Shown here in pieces: positions 22,761 through 33,907 of a DNA stretch of 64,000 bases. The DNA lies in assembly GCA_946811185.2 (NCBI GenBank), contig OX328107.1:26495587-26559586 (forward strand). Reading direction: 5' to 3'. Each line of letters begins with the position of its first letter. Within the stretch, counting starts at the first letter, position 1. Both the position numbers and the translations under genes were made by a program. The stretch is from Hippopus hippopus. Its lineage: Eukaryota > Mollusca > Bivalvia > Cardiida > Cardiidae. The notes beneath the pieces were generated by a model. The model worked only from the letters and a program-made list of their open reading frames with translations, searched no databases and had not been told where the DNA came from.

Positions 22761-22842
22761 ACGTTTTCTCAAACGCGAAATTATAAAGCCCACTTATTCA
22801 TTCTTTTATGGGCGTAATGAAATTTTGCGTTTTAGTATGGGA

Positions 22843-23072
22843 GGGTCCTGTGTAGCTCGGTGCATGGTTAGGTGCAAAGTTCGATTTACGGTGGTACAAA
22901 GTCAATTCTAACCCAAGACACCGAGTTTTCGTTTGAGTGTCCTTATGTAAGACACTTCAAAACCACAGCCTACTACGAGTGAAACACAGGACAAATGTGT
23001 ATAAGGAAGCTGTCGCCATCAAATAATTGAAATGATGTTGAAGTTGAAAGCGACGTAAAATACCAAACAATC
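22843..23072 (+). repeat. tRNA-derived SINE
   Basis: GGTCCTGTGTAGCTCGGTGC head; AGACACTTCAAAACCACAGC body; tail TTGAAAGCGACGTAAAATAC. Confidence 0.82.
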
Positions 23073-24847
23073 ATGATTCATCGGGGTAATTTTAATAGGA
23101 AATGACGTCAAATGATACGTATCTGTTCCCGTTATCTCAAATCCTATCTTTTTTCTTTCAAAACTAATTGTTTTTGAAAAGCTGGACAGAATGGGTAAGA
23201 GGAAACTAAGAAGATAAAGTCAATTGCCAACTGTTGAAAATCAGCTACAGACAAATTCTAGATTACTTTTGATTTATCAAATCGACAGTAATGTGCTCTG
23301 CTTATCGTTAGTTTTACACGGATTGTAAGTTAAGCCCCCTTCAAAGCTGCAGGCTTTCCTAGATAAGATTTGTTGTCCAGCAATATTGTAACCAAACACA
23401 ATCACCCTTACTTCTGAATAGGATTTACATCTACCACGAACTTAAAAAAAACCTGGCGATTTCGGTCTGACAACTGTATGGAAACTTACGACGACTTTTA
23501 AATAAAAACTTAATTGTTGAAAACGCCCCCTTTGCTCCTCCTTAAACACAATATCCCTAGATCCATCTCAGCTGACTCTTACCAGAACTGAAAGGATTAT
23601 TTGCCACAAGCAAAGCTTTACAAAGTGACTTTCGTTCCTTCAGCATGATTCCGATTTAACATTTCGCCACAGTATTTGGCAAAACATGCCTCCCAAACGT
23701 TCTTAAAGATTAATCTAGATCATCAAAACGGACACTTTTTGAACTGCAGATTCTAAAGTCGCACGAGATTAAATTCGTCGACACACTTCTTCTGTTTGAG
23801 CTTAATACTATTTTCACCATCGCGTTTAGATTCAACCTATCAGAGTTTTTTTTTTTTTTAATAAAAAGTCTTACCTACAGTAACCAAAAGCTGTAGCGTA
23901 TAACAGACTTAAAACTACCGTCTTTCAAATTTCACCAACTCATGCATTTACGTATACAGTAAAATACTCGTAGGAATATGTTAAAAATTCGGATCTATGG
24001 CACAGAACAGATTTTTCATTTTTCATGAAAATCAATCAATCTCTCTCTCTCTCTCTCTCTCTGCACCTGGCCGCCCGGTAAGGTTTGTTTACTTAAGGAG
24101 TTAAGGGCTAAGAGATAATGGTTCGATTTTACACATAAATATTTCAACTTTTGAAGTATTGTAGGAGTTAACGTATACCGAGAGCGATCTTTTGACATTT
24201 AACTGAGATATTGCGAGTATGTTTACTGGTGATAATATTTCAGTGTTTATGATAGATCTCATCTCTGGATACACATACTGTTACAAATAAAACGCTTCCC
24301 AGAGATGGATTTTAAGGTATGATTTCACACCCCCACCCCCCGACTCTCTGTCTCTACTAAATGTACTCACATTGATCATTTAAACCATCGTTATGCGTAC
24401 ACTGTCCTCCGTGTTTTCTATGTCGTTTAAAAACGATATTTCTCTTTCTTTTACTAGTTTTCCTTAATGCCATTTGACAGTGGTTTTTTTTTTTTGTTTG
24501 AAATAGCACACTCTGAAAACATTTCATTTTTTGGACACTTAACTGTCACAATACCAGAATCAATGACAGGCACTGTATATCCTAAACCAGATTATAAGTT
24601 CCCTTATGCATTTGCGCTCTCAGACCTCGATCTACTCCGTCGTTCCGTCGTAGCTTAATGGTTTAGGCGTTGGATTCATAAGGTTTGCTGTTGTCAGCCC
24701 GATGCACGCCGGGGGCAGGCTTAGTGGAAGTGCTTAAGAGTAGGAGAGTTGTCCCTTTTACGCGAGCTAGTAGAAGACAGAAGATGAAGCATAAAGCGTC
24801 TGTTCGATGCAAAAGTTTTGAAACTGTTGAAAACCATCGCATTAGAT

Positions 24848-24883
<36 letters not shown>

Positions 24884-25437
24884 ATCCGAATCCTCTTTCA
24901 GCTGCCATTTTCGCACCCCAACGCCTATCCATCGACATTTGAGGACATGACTCAGGTCTCCACAAATTACAGCAACCCTTCCAGCTTTAGAAATATGGAA
25001 AAACTATCTACAATTACAGTATGTCCCCTTTAATGGATAATAATGGGAAAAGTCCACAACATTGTTGCATTATAATTCCTCCAATCCCTCTTTCTTTTTC
25101 TTTACTTCTTGTTGAAATAAATGATAACCAATACGATCTGTTAGTCGATCATGTCTTCTGTTTAAGCTGCACCTTACTAGATAGAGAGCATCAAAGATCG
25201 GCAGCTTTTAATAACATTTACATTAACGGTATTTGTCTAGTCTTACATATTAAAAGAAAATAAACTTCTTTTCTTTTAACATGGATTTATCTGGATGTAG
25301 GCTTGTTTTTTACAGCCGGCGGAAAATGCGGGTAAACTGGCGTTATACTAGACGTTGACATGAAGCTGAAATCAGTATTGATAATATGTTAGATTATCAA
25401 GAAACTATCGCTGGCTATCTCTGTCAGTGCCAAATAT
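23073..25437. other. Sparse intergenic sequence with two (TC)n tracts
   Basis: (TC)n at 24038-24061 and 24851-24879; a tRNA-like stretch GTCGTAGCTTAATGGTTTAG near 24647. No gene supported, though repeat density is clearly lower than elsewhere. Confidence 0.5.
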
Positions 25438-25710
25438 AAATGAACCATGCTCTGTGAAAAGGGAGCTTAATGCATCTGCGAAAAGTTTCGACCCAGATCA
25501 GCCTGCGCAGTCCGCATAGGCTGACCTGGGTCGATTTCAACATTTTGCTTTTTGTAAATGTTCTGCATCTCCAAAGACCAGTCTACGTCATAAATCAGTC
25601 GGTTCTTAGACAAAACAGGTTTTATGGATCCATAATTATATCATGATTTGCTTGGTATCACGGAGATACACATGTACTTAAAGCCCCTTTTGCCAGAGCA
25701 CTGCTTATAT
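25438..25710 (+). repeat. PAL-B MITE, full length
   Basis: ATGAACCATGCTCTGTGAAA at left, CTTTTGCCAGAGCACTGC at right; palindrome GATCAGCCTGCGCAGTCCGC with inverted copy, 25495-25540. Confidence 0.88.
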
Positions 25711-25988
25711 ATATATATATAAACTAGACCTACTAAACAAACGGACGCTACAGATCTAAGATCAGACTGTACGTCCTATGCCGCAGACAAAAGCCCCTGG
25801 GTTGCGAGTTTGAATTCTAGCCATAGATCGATGAACGCCACTCTTTTTATCGCACTCAATGATTTAGATAGATCGAGTGTTGTTCTTAATTCTAGAAACA
25901 GAAACGCCAATAGAATACATGGGTGAAAGCACTGTCAATCGTGATAGCCCTATTGGATCACTTACCGATATGTGATTTAAAACAGCTT

Positions 25989-26203
25989 AAGGATAGGGCA
26001 CCCTAATGGGATTCTTGTAACACCGTCTTTTATCGCCGAAAAAACGTACGGATTCAGCTAAGACTCGGGTAATCCGTAATCGATCGGCCGATACACGCTG
26101 GCTCCTCGCATCGATTACGGATTACCCGACTCTTAGCCGAATCCGTACGATTTTGGCGGTGAAAGGCGATATTACACGAATCCCATTAGGGTGCCCTGTC
26201 CTT
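25989..26203. mobile_element. Foldback element with about 95-nt inverted arms
   Basis: Left arm 25989-26085 starts AAGGATAGGGCACCCTAATG. Right arm 26110-26203 ends CATTAGGGTGCCCTGTCCTT. Inner pairing includes GGTAATCCGTAATCGAT with ATCGATTACGGATTACC. Spacer is about 24 nt. The only copy seen here. Confidence 0.85.
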
Positions 26204-26934
26204 GAAACTGCTGTCAATTTTGCGGCGATCGACATTTTTGCACTAAACAGAGATACTGCTCCTTTAAGTTAATCTTGAATCTTTCACAATAAATAGACTC
26301 ATATTTAGTCACATTCCGAGATGACTAAAACCTGATTTCTCTCCGACAGATCAACGCACTGCTCAAAATGTATAGAGAGTCGCAGAGCCCAAGTCACTTA
26401 AAGTTGAAATGCGCAGGACTAGTAATACATGAGTTTACAGATTGAACTTCTGCATAATTCCCGTGGAAATCATAAAAGAAATCATGGTCTTCACAGTTTC
26501 GACTTTGTTCATGGTGGAAAGCAGCCAGTGGCTTGAAAAACTGTTCTGCGCTGCAATGGGTTAATAAACATCAGAACTGTATACATTGTGTACGTGTACT
26601 TTAAGCGCTATGATAAAATTGAATGACCATAGAAAGTATATCTACTTTCTCTCTATTGGAAACATCTAAACATTTCATAAAAATATTAATGTTACCCTAG
26701 TCTTTGAAAAACCCAGATCAATTTGTTATTTTTCCATGACTCTTTAATCGCGGTTTAATACCTAAGATACAGTATCTATAAAGGATATCTGCACCTGTGT
26801 GTGTACAGTTTCTCTTAAACCCTTCCTTTGTGCGGCCACCTTTGAATAGCTATGCGGCCTAGGTAGTTGAAAACAGCCCTGGACGTAACCAGGGGTTCAG
26901 AATCATTACCTTCTCTCAATTGTGAATGCTGTTT
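26204..26934. other. Intergenic with a SINE scrap
   Basis: GGAAAGCAGCCAGTGGCTTG near 26516 is a SINE body fragment; the rest is unassigned. Confidence 0.5.
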
Positions 26935-27140
26935 CACCCTACGGCTACTTTGCAACTCAGTGCCCATTTGCTGACAGCGTAGATCAAGATCAGACTATAC
27001 GGAACGTCTGCTCTTGATCTCCACTGGCCGATAAAGTGAGATTTTCCATCGAAAAGAAATAGGATGAATTCGCAATCATTAATTAGCTTTTTACTCTCGG
27101 TAAGAAATAGTCATTTTTCACAGCAGTTTAATTGTCAATT
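26935..27140 (+). repeat. PAL-C MITE, diverged
   Basis: CTACGGCTACTTTGCAACTC, core GATCAAGATCAGACTATACG with CTCTTGATCTCCACTGGCCG. Confidence 0.7.
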
Positions 27141-27229
27141 ATGAAGTTTATGTTATGAATCGATAAAAGGATGTTTCAGCTGTTCAAATTTTTCTACAAT
27201 ACGCACTTGAGTAGGCCTACTAACGGTTA

Positions 27230-28316
27230 TGGACGCCACGCCTTTCGTAAAGAATTCTTTGAAAATATTGTAACAAATGGAGAAAATTCTTGTTTTGAGT
27301 GATTTTTCTCTTTGTTACAACATTAATGTTACTTCTCTGTCTTGGATTTACTAGTGGCAGGTATGCTCTTTTAATTTAATTTTCCCCGCAACTGGACTCA
27401 TCTTTCTTGATGCATTTTTTTTTCTATATTTTATGTTAATGACATTGCCTTGTTTTTTTTTTTTTTAAACCAACGACTGCTTTCCCACATGAGCTTAAGT
27501 CAGAGATTCAAACTAAAAAGTCTGTGTCAATCTTCAGCGGTGAAAATTGGTGAAAAAATCATAGCCACGAACCATGATACCTCGCGATTTTACCGTGCGG
27601 ACCACAAAAGTGTCACATACATGTAATTTGAGACCACAAAGCTGTGTATAGAGTTAAAGTGTGTAATTTACAGTATTGAAGAGTGGTTTGAGATCAGATC
27701 ACACTGCATGTTCTGTACAATTTAAAAAAACTGCAGGCAAAATGAAAAAAAAATCAATGTCTTGTCTTTAGCAGACGAGAAAAAAGGTGTTAATGAGCGC
27801 CTGATGCAATCATAAAGCGTCCGGTGATCTAGATGATATCCATCACTGAATGGTTTAAAATACAACTATAAAAGCCTAAATGAACATAATTCTCCTTCTT
27901 CTAAAGTATTACAGAACATATTGCAGCATTACAACTAAAAAATTCAGTGTATTTCACCTATTTTACTCCAGAATGTTATGAAATACGGAATGTTCGAAAT
28001 ACCTTGATGACGCCTGAATCACTCTCATATCAAAGTACTATGAGTAATATCAAAGTACTATGAGTATGATCAAAGTACATTAAGTACTTAATATCTTAGT
28101 ACATTCCAGTTTATGTCCTAGACATCCAGAGTTTAATAATGTAAAAGAAGCAGCAAGTAACCTTCAAAGATCCTTTGTATGAAATATAGCTTTGACCATA
28201 AAGTCGCAAAATGTAACAGATGTAGATCTACATGGTTATAAAGCCAAATGATTTACTAGTCCGTGCAGCGTCTATAGCCTCTACAAATCTATGGTATTTA
28301 CGTTCTCACTGAAATT
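27230..28316. other. Mostly unassigned; PAL-A scrap and short tandem repeat
   Basis: PAL-A scrap near 27255-27330. At 28016-28075 ATCAAAGTACTATGAGTA is repeated about three times. Confidence 0.5.
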
Positions 28317-28346
28317 AGGGATCGTATATACACATATACGATCCCT
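28317..28346. repeat. Perfect 13-bp hairpin
   Basis: AGGGATCGTATAT pairs exactly with ATATACGATCCCT across a 4-nt loop ACAC. Confidence 0.8.
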
Positions 28347-28462
28347 GCTGAAATTATGAATTTAAAAATCTGCCTAAGATAAGTAAAGTCTTGAATATAA
28401 TCATCTTAGAGTGTCTACAACTTATCTTTTCATAAGAGTTAATAAACGTTCATTCTTACTGG

Positions 28463-28740
28463 TAATTATCCCCGCCGAAGGCGGAGGGATTTAGTTTTAG
28501 CGTTGTCCGTCCGTCCGTCCGTCTGTCCGTCCGTCCGTGTGTCCGTCCGGGAAAATATCTCCAATACCATTGGACGGAATTTCGTTATACACGTGTATAA
28601 TAACCCATTCCGCCTAGACACTTTTTTTTCGGATGAAAAATGGCCGACTGGGAGCGATTTTAAGATACGCGGTCAAGTAGGCTAAATTTCTCGGCGGGGG
28701 ATATCATTTCAACGAAATTGCTTGTTCTATTTTGCAAGAA
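28463..28740 (-). mobile_element. HINE-like element, family 3
   Basis: On the minus strand it begins ACAAGCAATTTCGTTGAAAT then ATCCCCCGCCGAG. It ends at the hairpin CCGCCTTCGGCGGGG with a (GTCC/GGAC)n tract at 28506-28548. The same order occurs in the copy at 35378. Confidence 0.78.
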
Positions 28741-29139
28741 TGTTTTTTCTTCTGGAAAGTCATGGTACGTGTACATGTACGTGTAAATTGGCTGCAAATT
28801 TATTCAGGGTATTATACGATAATTCAAGGGTTTGCATGATAGGCTAAATAGTTAATGTAAAATAATTAACATTTCACTAAATTTTACACCATGTCAAATT
28901 TATATGATTAGTCTTGAAATTGCTGCTTTTTGCAACAATGATATTCTGTCTCATCATATTCTTTTTTTCTGTATGTTAATTATTGCCTTTGAATTATCCC
29001 AAATTTGAAATGAATTAAGAATCTTCTGATTTTTTTTAAAGGTTCTACATTCTTACACAAACACTAATTCTATTTAATCAATGAAATGCCTGTTTATAAT
29101 TAGACAACAAAAAAATGAGCATACATACCCAATTTCTTT
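28741..29139. other. AT-rich intergenic, nothing recognised
   Basis: No repeat family, gene or RNA is recognised here. Confidence 0.55.
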
Positions 29140-29366
29140 CCAAGGTTGGATGAAAGTCATTGCAACAAGATTCATTTCTTTCTCATTTTTGATCTTTTTT
29201 TTTTAGGGGGGGGGGGAGGGGGAGATGGGTATGTGGAAAAGCAGCCAGAGGCTTGGTAGGAATATTGTGCAAAGTACTGGTAAGAGAAACTCCAGGAAAG
29301 CACATTTACATGCACTAGCCCCCACAACATAACTGAATAATGTTTAAAACAGCATTAAACACAATA
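29140..29366 (+). repeat. tRNA-derived SINE, 3' part
   Basis: GAAAGTCATTGCAACAAGAT, then a T/G run, GCAGCCAGAGGCTTGGTAGG, and the tail ACAGCATTAAACACAATACA. Confidence 0.75.
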
Positions 29367-29879
29367 CAAGCACATATCAATTTGGTGAGCTATATAGAGC
29401 CATCATTGTCCTCTTTGAATTCAGTTTTACCCCAGTGTAGTTACTATGGTAGGTAATGGTTTATTTTTTGGAGCTACAAAGTAATGTTTTTGTTTTTACT
29501 CAAAGGTTTTTATCTTTTGCTTTTATATCAATTGCAAACTCTTTGCATTGCTACAATCTATGGTGCCAGTGCTCATTAGGGTTGTATACTAGAAGCAATC
29601 CTAGTGAGTACACAAAGGTTTTGGCATAGAACATGTTTTTGGATAAGGATTGCTTATTTGGATTTAGCACAAGTTTGTGTCATTTTATATTCTTACCTTT
29701 TGAAACAAGTTCATTTTGTTATAGTCTTGTGAAGCAGGCCAAACATAGGCCAATAAATTTTTTACTTGCCCCGGTTACTTTGTCACTGAATCAGGAAAAA
29801 TTCGAAGGCCTGCAACTCCAATGTCTGGTCTCTTTTGATGTGTCTATTTGGTTTGCCTATGTGGTTCACTTGTGGTCAT
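29367..29879. other. Probable intron sequence, nothing recognised
   Basis: A 90-codon open frame from 29633 has no motif and lacks convincing splice sites; not supported. Confidence 0.5.
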
Positions 29880-30335
29880 TCGTGGCTCCATGTAGTAAGG
29901 TGTAGGATTCATAACATAGAGGCCCTGGATTCGATTCTCACTCAAAGCAATGATATGATTTTTTTGTGGGATTGTCCTAGGGCAAAACACTTAACTTTTT
30001 ACCAAACAACAAAATTTTGGATTTCATCAAATTGAAACCATTTGCAGTCAACAACAAAAATAAAATGAAGTTCAAGTAATGATTTTTGTTTTCAATAGGA
30101 TAGAAATATTGGGGAAAAGGAGAAAGTGGTGGTTACCAGCATTTTCTCCTTTTTCTACAATGTTTTGAAAAGCCCTCTTCTTCAGGGTTGTTAAAACTCG
30201 GATTGTGTGATAAGGACTTCAGAGCCCCAGCCTAGAACTGATGAAACCCGGGACACACATCAATCAGTAAGCTGTTACCAGAATATCACTGAAATAACGT
30301 TGAAAGTAGCGTAAAACAACATTCAATCAACCACT
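29880..30335 (+). repeat. SINE interrupted by PAL-A
   Basis: The SINE head and body run to GGGCAAAACACTT (29995). After the insertion they resume ACTTCAGAGCCCCAGCC (30214) through the tail GAAAGTAGCGTAAAACAACA. Intact SINEs read ACACTTCAGAG here, so ACTT is duplicated at the insertion. Confidence 0.82.
29996..30213 (-). repeat. PAL-A MITE inside a SINE
   Basis: AACTTTTTACCAAACAACAA at left, core GGAAAAGGAGAAAGTGGTGG, right end GATTGTGTGATAAGG. Confidence 0.85.
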
Positions 30336-30366
30336 CAATATGTTTCATTACCATTCTCCATTTCAG

Positions 30367-30391
30367 GCATTGAACACACAGTATGGAGACA
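30367..30391 (+). CDS. EF-hand gene microexon (25 nt)
   Basis: Acceptor CTCCATTTCAG and a strong donor GTGAGTAGG enclose 25 nt encoding ALNTQYGD plus one nt that forms Thr with the next exon. Phase 0 in and phase 1 out fits exon 31209 exactly. It begins about 30 bp after a SINE copy. Confidence 0.75.
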
Positions 30392-33300
30392 GTGAGTAGG
30401 ACTTTCTGCTTTGCATTGAAATTCAACTCTATATTAAGTCTTTACAAGACAGCAGAGTTTTAGGCTTGTCCAAACGGAATGCATTTGCAGATGACAAAGT
30501 ACAAGTGAGTAAAGTGATGAACTTCATCTTTTAAAAGGCTAGAAAGCACTGTGAAAAAAAGGAGACAAAACTGCCTACCACCAATATCTCCTTTCACAGA
30601 ATGTTTCCAAAAACAAACCCCTTTAACTTGACAACAATTTAATTGTTATCTGCAATTGCTTTCACTTTTGCCAAGTCTAAAATTTTGTGAGTACAGACAC
30701 TTATAGATTAAATTATTATAAATTGGATTGTAGCAGACCAGTTTTTAAAACATTGCTGCAATATCAAAAAGTGCTCACAACAAAGCATTATCCTTTTGCT
30801 GTGGTGTTTTTACCTAATATGAGCCACACTGTTTATCAAAACTGTATGAAAATTAAGTAGATTGTATTTTCTTCTTCTGCTTTCTAATATGTGTAATTTT
30901 TTATCAGTTTTTTTTTTTCCCTTCTGTTAGCTCTTTACCATAGGACAAAATTGCAGACTGGTCTAAATTCAAAGGATTTGCAGACAACAAATTCAAGGTG
31001 TTTCAAATCATGGAAATTAACAAGATAGAAAACATTGTGGTTAAGGAGAAATTGCTGGTTACCAGCATTTTCTATTTTTTCCATTTTGTTTTTAAAAGCC
31101 TTCCTCTTCGAGATCATTAAAACTCGGATCTATCTGGTAAAGGATTAAGCCCAATTTTATACATTTGGCACTAAATTAAGCTTTGAGCTTTGCCTATATT
31201 TTATGTAGCCTATGCAAGAGTGTTTGCAGCAGTAGACGAGACAGGAAAAGGTACCATTTCACGTGGCCAGCTCATGCAAGCCATACGGTTGCTCGGATAC
31301 AATCCAACAGATGAACAGTTACAAACATGGCTTGCTTCATACATACATTTAGAGAGTAAGTCAATGATTGATTGAACATAAGGTGGTAATGATTGCTCAA
31401 AATACCCAGTTCTACATCATGAAAGGTTGGACATGAAATTCAAAAAGCGCATGGCTGCTTTTTCTCAACTGATCATTTAATTTTCTTCATTTCACATCTT
31501 TCATTCCCTTTGTGGCCAGTGTAGATTAAGAAAGACTGAACAAAATGTCAGCTTTGCTTAAATTTCTAGACAGAAGCAGCATTGACATTTAAGTTATTAC
31601 GGTCTTATCTTTTGTTGAAAATGTTTTCTTGAGTTTGGCTTGAAAAGTTGTATTTGAAATTCCCCACTTCAGGTTTTTTTTCCCAGAGATAATACTGTAA
31701 TGGTTTAGTGATTCAAAAGCTTAACAATGATCCTTTGATATGTATGTCATTTCTGCAGTTATATTACAGATGGTAACTGTTTCCCATCAATACATGCTTC
31801 AACAATTTTCAAAGTTTCAACTTTCAGAATTTAACTATGAACAATTTGTCAGTTTTGTTGTGGAAGAAATCCGTGTTCCATCAGTTGTTGAGAGAAAAGA
31901 AGATTTTCGAGGGGCCATGGCAGTGATAGACAGAACTAATACAGGTTTGTTTCAAAATACAATGAACTCTGTATTAACCTTTCACCCAAACAACAAAATT
32001 TGTTACTCCTCCATATTGAAAGCACTAATTTTGAAGACCAAAAATTAAATATTCTTCAAATGATACTCCTTAGGGTCGTACACACTGTGTTAGTTGGAAA
32101 ATATTGACGACCATTTGAAAAACTCATTTTCTTCAAAGTATTTCAGGAATAGTTTTGTCCGTTATCAAACAACCCTGTGTTTTTATGAACCTGAGAGAGG
32201 GGCTTTTGAAAACATGTTGGGGAGACGGAAAAAAAATCGTGCTTTTTATCCTCTCAAGGACAAATTCAATCATTTAAGACACATTAAATTGTTATCTAAG
32301 AATGCTTTCAACATGGACAAGTCTGAAAATTTGTCATCTAGTAAAAAAAAAAAATACCAACAATAATGGCTTTTCCACATTAACCCTTTCCCAAACAATC
32401 CCTGGTTTTTACGGGTCAGGAATAGAAGCCTTTTGAAAACATTGTGGGAAAAGGAGAAAATGCTGGTAACCAGCATTTTCTCCTTTTCCCACAATGTTTT
32501 CTACCCTATCATACAGAAAAATCATCTTTTTAGCAACTGTTAATTTGTCATTTGCAAAATGCTTTCAATTTGGTCTGGTCCAAAATTTGCCGTTTGGGAA
32601 AGGGTTAAGGAGTATTGACCCATCCCTGTATAGTTACACTATTTTCTCAAATGTTGACTAATTGGGAAAAAACTTGATGGAAATAGGAGCAATTGCTTGT
32701 GACAAGCAATTGCTCCTTTTCCCACCCATTTTTTTTTTTTTAAACAATCATTTAATATCTTCCTTTCCTTTATATTTTTGTCCTTTGCCTGATTTTGTAA
32801 TAGGTTTAGGATGGTTTAAATCTAGCCTAAAATGGGTCATTAATTGGTTTACTTACTTTTCATATTAAAAAGAAATAGATCAACACAGATAATTTTCCTC
32901 TATCCAACATATATATGACAGGGTGTTGTAAGTAAACAAAACATCTAGAATGACACAAAATATTGTATAGTATAGATTAACTCTTAGGCAAATGACAGAA
33001 TTTTAGACTGGTCCAAATTGACAGCATTTGCAGACAACAAATCTAATTTTATTAAATTGATGTGTGTTGCTTTTGGAAGGCAGAAAACGTTGTAGGAAAA
33101 GGTTACCAGCATTTTATTCTCATTTCAAAAATGCTTTCAAAGGGCTTCTTTCTTGAGTTTGTTAAAACTTGAAATTGTTTGGTAAAGGGACATAAAGATC
33201 AGACTGAAATATTCTTTATACTCTGATCCTGATCTACACTGTCCCAAAAGGCACCTAAAAGTAATGTTTTAGTTCATCGATTACGTTTATTTCAGGTGTT

Positions 33301-33882
33301 ATTGAGCGGCAAAAGTTATTTGATTTACTGACAAAATGTGGAGATATGAGACTGAGTGCTGAGGATGCTGTGAGCTTATTAGAGAAACTAGATCTGCGGA
33401 ATGATGGTAAAATTCATTTAACAGGTAAGTCTTTACTTTACAGTTTGTTTGGCTTTCGTTATTATTTTCAAATATAAGTAATCTATCCTTGCATTTCTTG
33501 AGCTTCTTGAACTGGAACTTTGCACTACAGTTTTTTTTTGCTATCAGCTTCTTTTTGATATAAAACTTGCCAAAACATTGTTAAGTGGCATCAAAGAAAA
33601 GAATCTTGTTGCAGTGACTATTCTTAATCCATGAAAAAAATTGATTTATTATCTGTATGTGGGCTATGTTTGGACCATTCTGAAATATCGTCATCTAGTA
33701 AAGAAATAAGAGCAACCTTTCTGTAAAATACGGGCAATTACCTTTGAGGTTAACATTGTTTCCTTGGATAGCTATCAAAGATGGACTTAAGCGTATTTTC
33801 AATTTCAGAATTAGAGAAGTTGTTAACGTCAGAAGTGGACCTGGACGATGTTTTGCAGCATCAACAGTGGGATATGGTGTGA
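30367..33882 (+). CDS. EF-hand (calmodulin-like) protein, 3' five exons of a split gene
   Basis: Five plus-strand exons (30367-30391, 31209-31355, 31759-31944, 33296-33424, 33809-33882) join in phase to give 186 residues ending in QHQQWDMV and TGA. The reading suggests a four-EF-hand, calmodulin-like fold with mostly degenerate loops. Loop one (18-29) is DETGKGTISRGQ, with Gln at position 12. Site two shows only FNYEQFVSFV. Loop three (115-126) is DRTNTGVIERQK, with Lys at 12. Loop four (152-163) is DLRNDGKIHLTE and keeps Asp1, Asp5, Gly6, Ile8 and Glu12. At most one site looks able to bind Ca2+, so it is probably a structural or regulatory EF-hand protein. I do not recognise the exact family; EFCAB2/DRC8- or EFCAB11-like proteins are possibilities. 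The 5' end is missing upstream of 30367 (see 11994-12068). It converges on TYSND1. Confidence 0.85.
30437..31147 (-). repeat. PAL-A copies in EF-hand gene introns
   Basis: A hybrid copy at 30437-30690 has two left-type ends. A good copy lies at 30930-31147 (TTAGCTCTTTACCATAGGAC to CTATCTGGTAAAGGATTA). Confidence 0.7.
31209..31355 (+). CDS. EF-hand gene exon with first EF loop
   Basis: Acceptor TATTTTATGTAG|CC and donor TTAGAGA|GTAAGT bound 147 nt. It encodes YARVFAAVDETGKGTISRGQ then LMQAIRLLGYNPTDEQLQ, the helix-loop-helix of EF-hand one. Confidence 0.9.
31490..31700 (+). repeat. PAL-C fragment in intron
   Basis: GGCCAGTGTAGATTAAG and GACTGAACAAAATGTCAG, then a decayed tail TTGGCTTGAAAAGTTG. 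Confidence 0.5.
31759..31944 (+). CDS. EF-hand gene exon with degenerate site two and start of site three
   Basis: Acceptor CATTTCTGCAG|TT and donor AATACAG|GTTTGT bound 186 nt in phase 1. It encodes QLSEFNYEQFVSFVVEEIRV (degenerate EF site) and AMAVIDRTNTG, the start of the third loop. Confidence 0.9.
32155..32735 (+). repeat. PAL-A copies in intron, including one perfect core
   Basis: 32155-32360 is diverged. 32382-32610 is full length (TTAACCCTTTCCCAAACAAT to GTTTGGGAAAGGGTTAA), with a perfect 67-nt inverted repeat at 32435-32501. 32612-32735 is a variant whose core is GGAGCAATTGCTTGTGAC with a matching inverted arm. Confidence 0.88.
32736..32976. other. AT-rich intron sequence
   Basis: No motif recognised. 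Confidence 0.5.
32978..33248 (-). repeat. PAL-A copy and PAL-C scrap in intron
   Basis: 32978-33190 is PAL-A (TTAACTCTTAGGCAAATGAC to TTGTTTGGTAAAGGGAC) with one core arm deleted. 33191-33245 holds a PAL-C core remnant (GATCAGACTGAAAT, TCTGATCCTGATCTACACTG). Confidence 0.72.
33296..33424 (+). CDS. EF-hand gene exon with loop four
   Basis: Acceptor GTTTATTTCAG|GT and donor TTAACAG|GTAAGT bound 129 nt. It encodes VIERQKLFDLLTKCGDMRLS, then LLEKLDLRNDGKIHLT, the best preserved EF loop of the protein. Confidence 0.9.
33809..33882 (+). CDS. EF-hand gene terminal exon
   Basis: Acceptor TTTTCAATTTCAG|AA leads into ELEKLLTSEVDLDDVLQHQQ, WDMV and TGA at 33880-33882. A PAL-A copy starts about 25 nt after the stop. 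No canonical AATAAA is seen close by; only AATATA-like hexamers. Confidence 0.88.
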
Positions 33883-33907
33883 GACTGTGACTGGACAATC
33901 AAGCTGA

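Noticed and set aside
29633..29905. 90-codon frame as an upstream EF-hand exon
   Set aside because: No convincing splice sites or EF-hand motif, and it runs into a SINE head.
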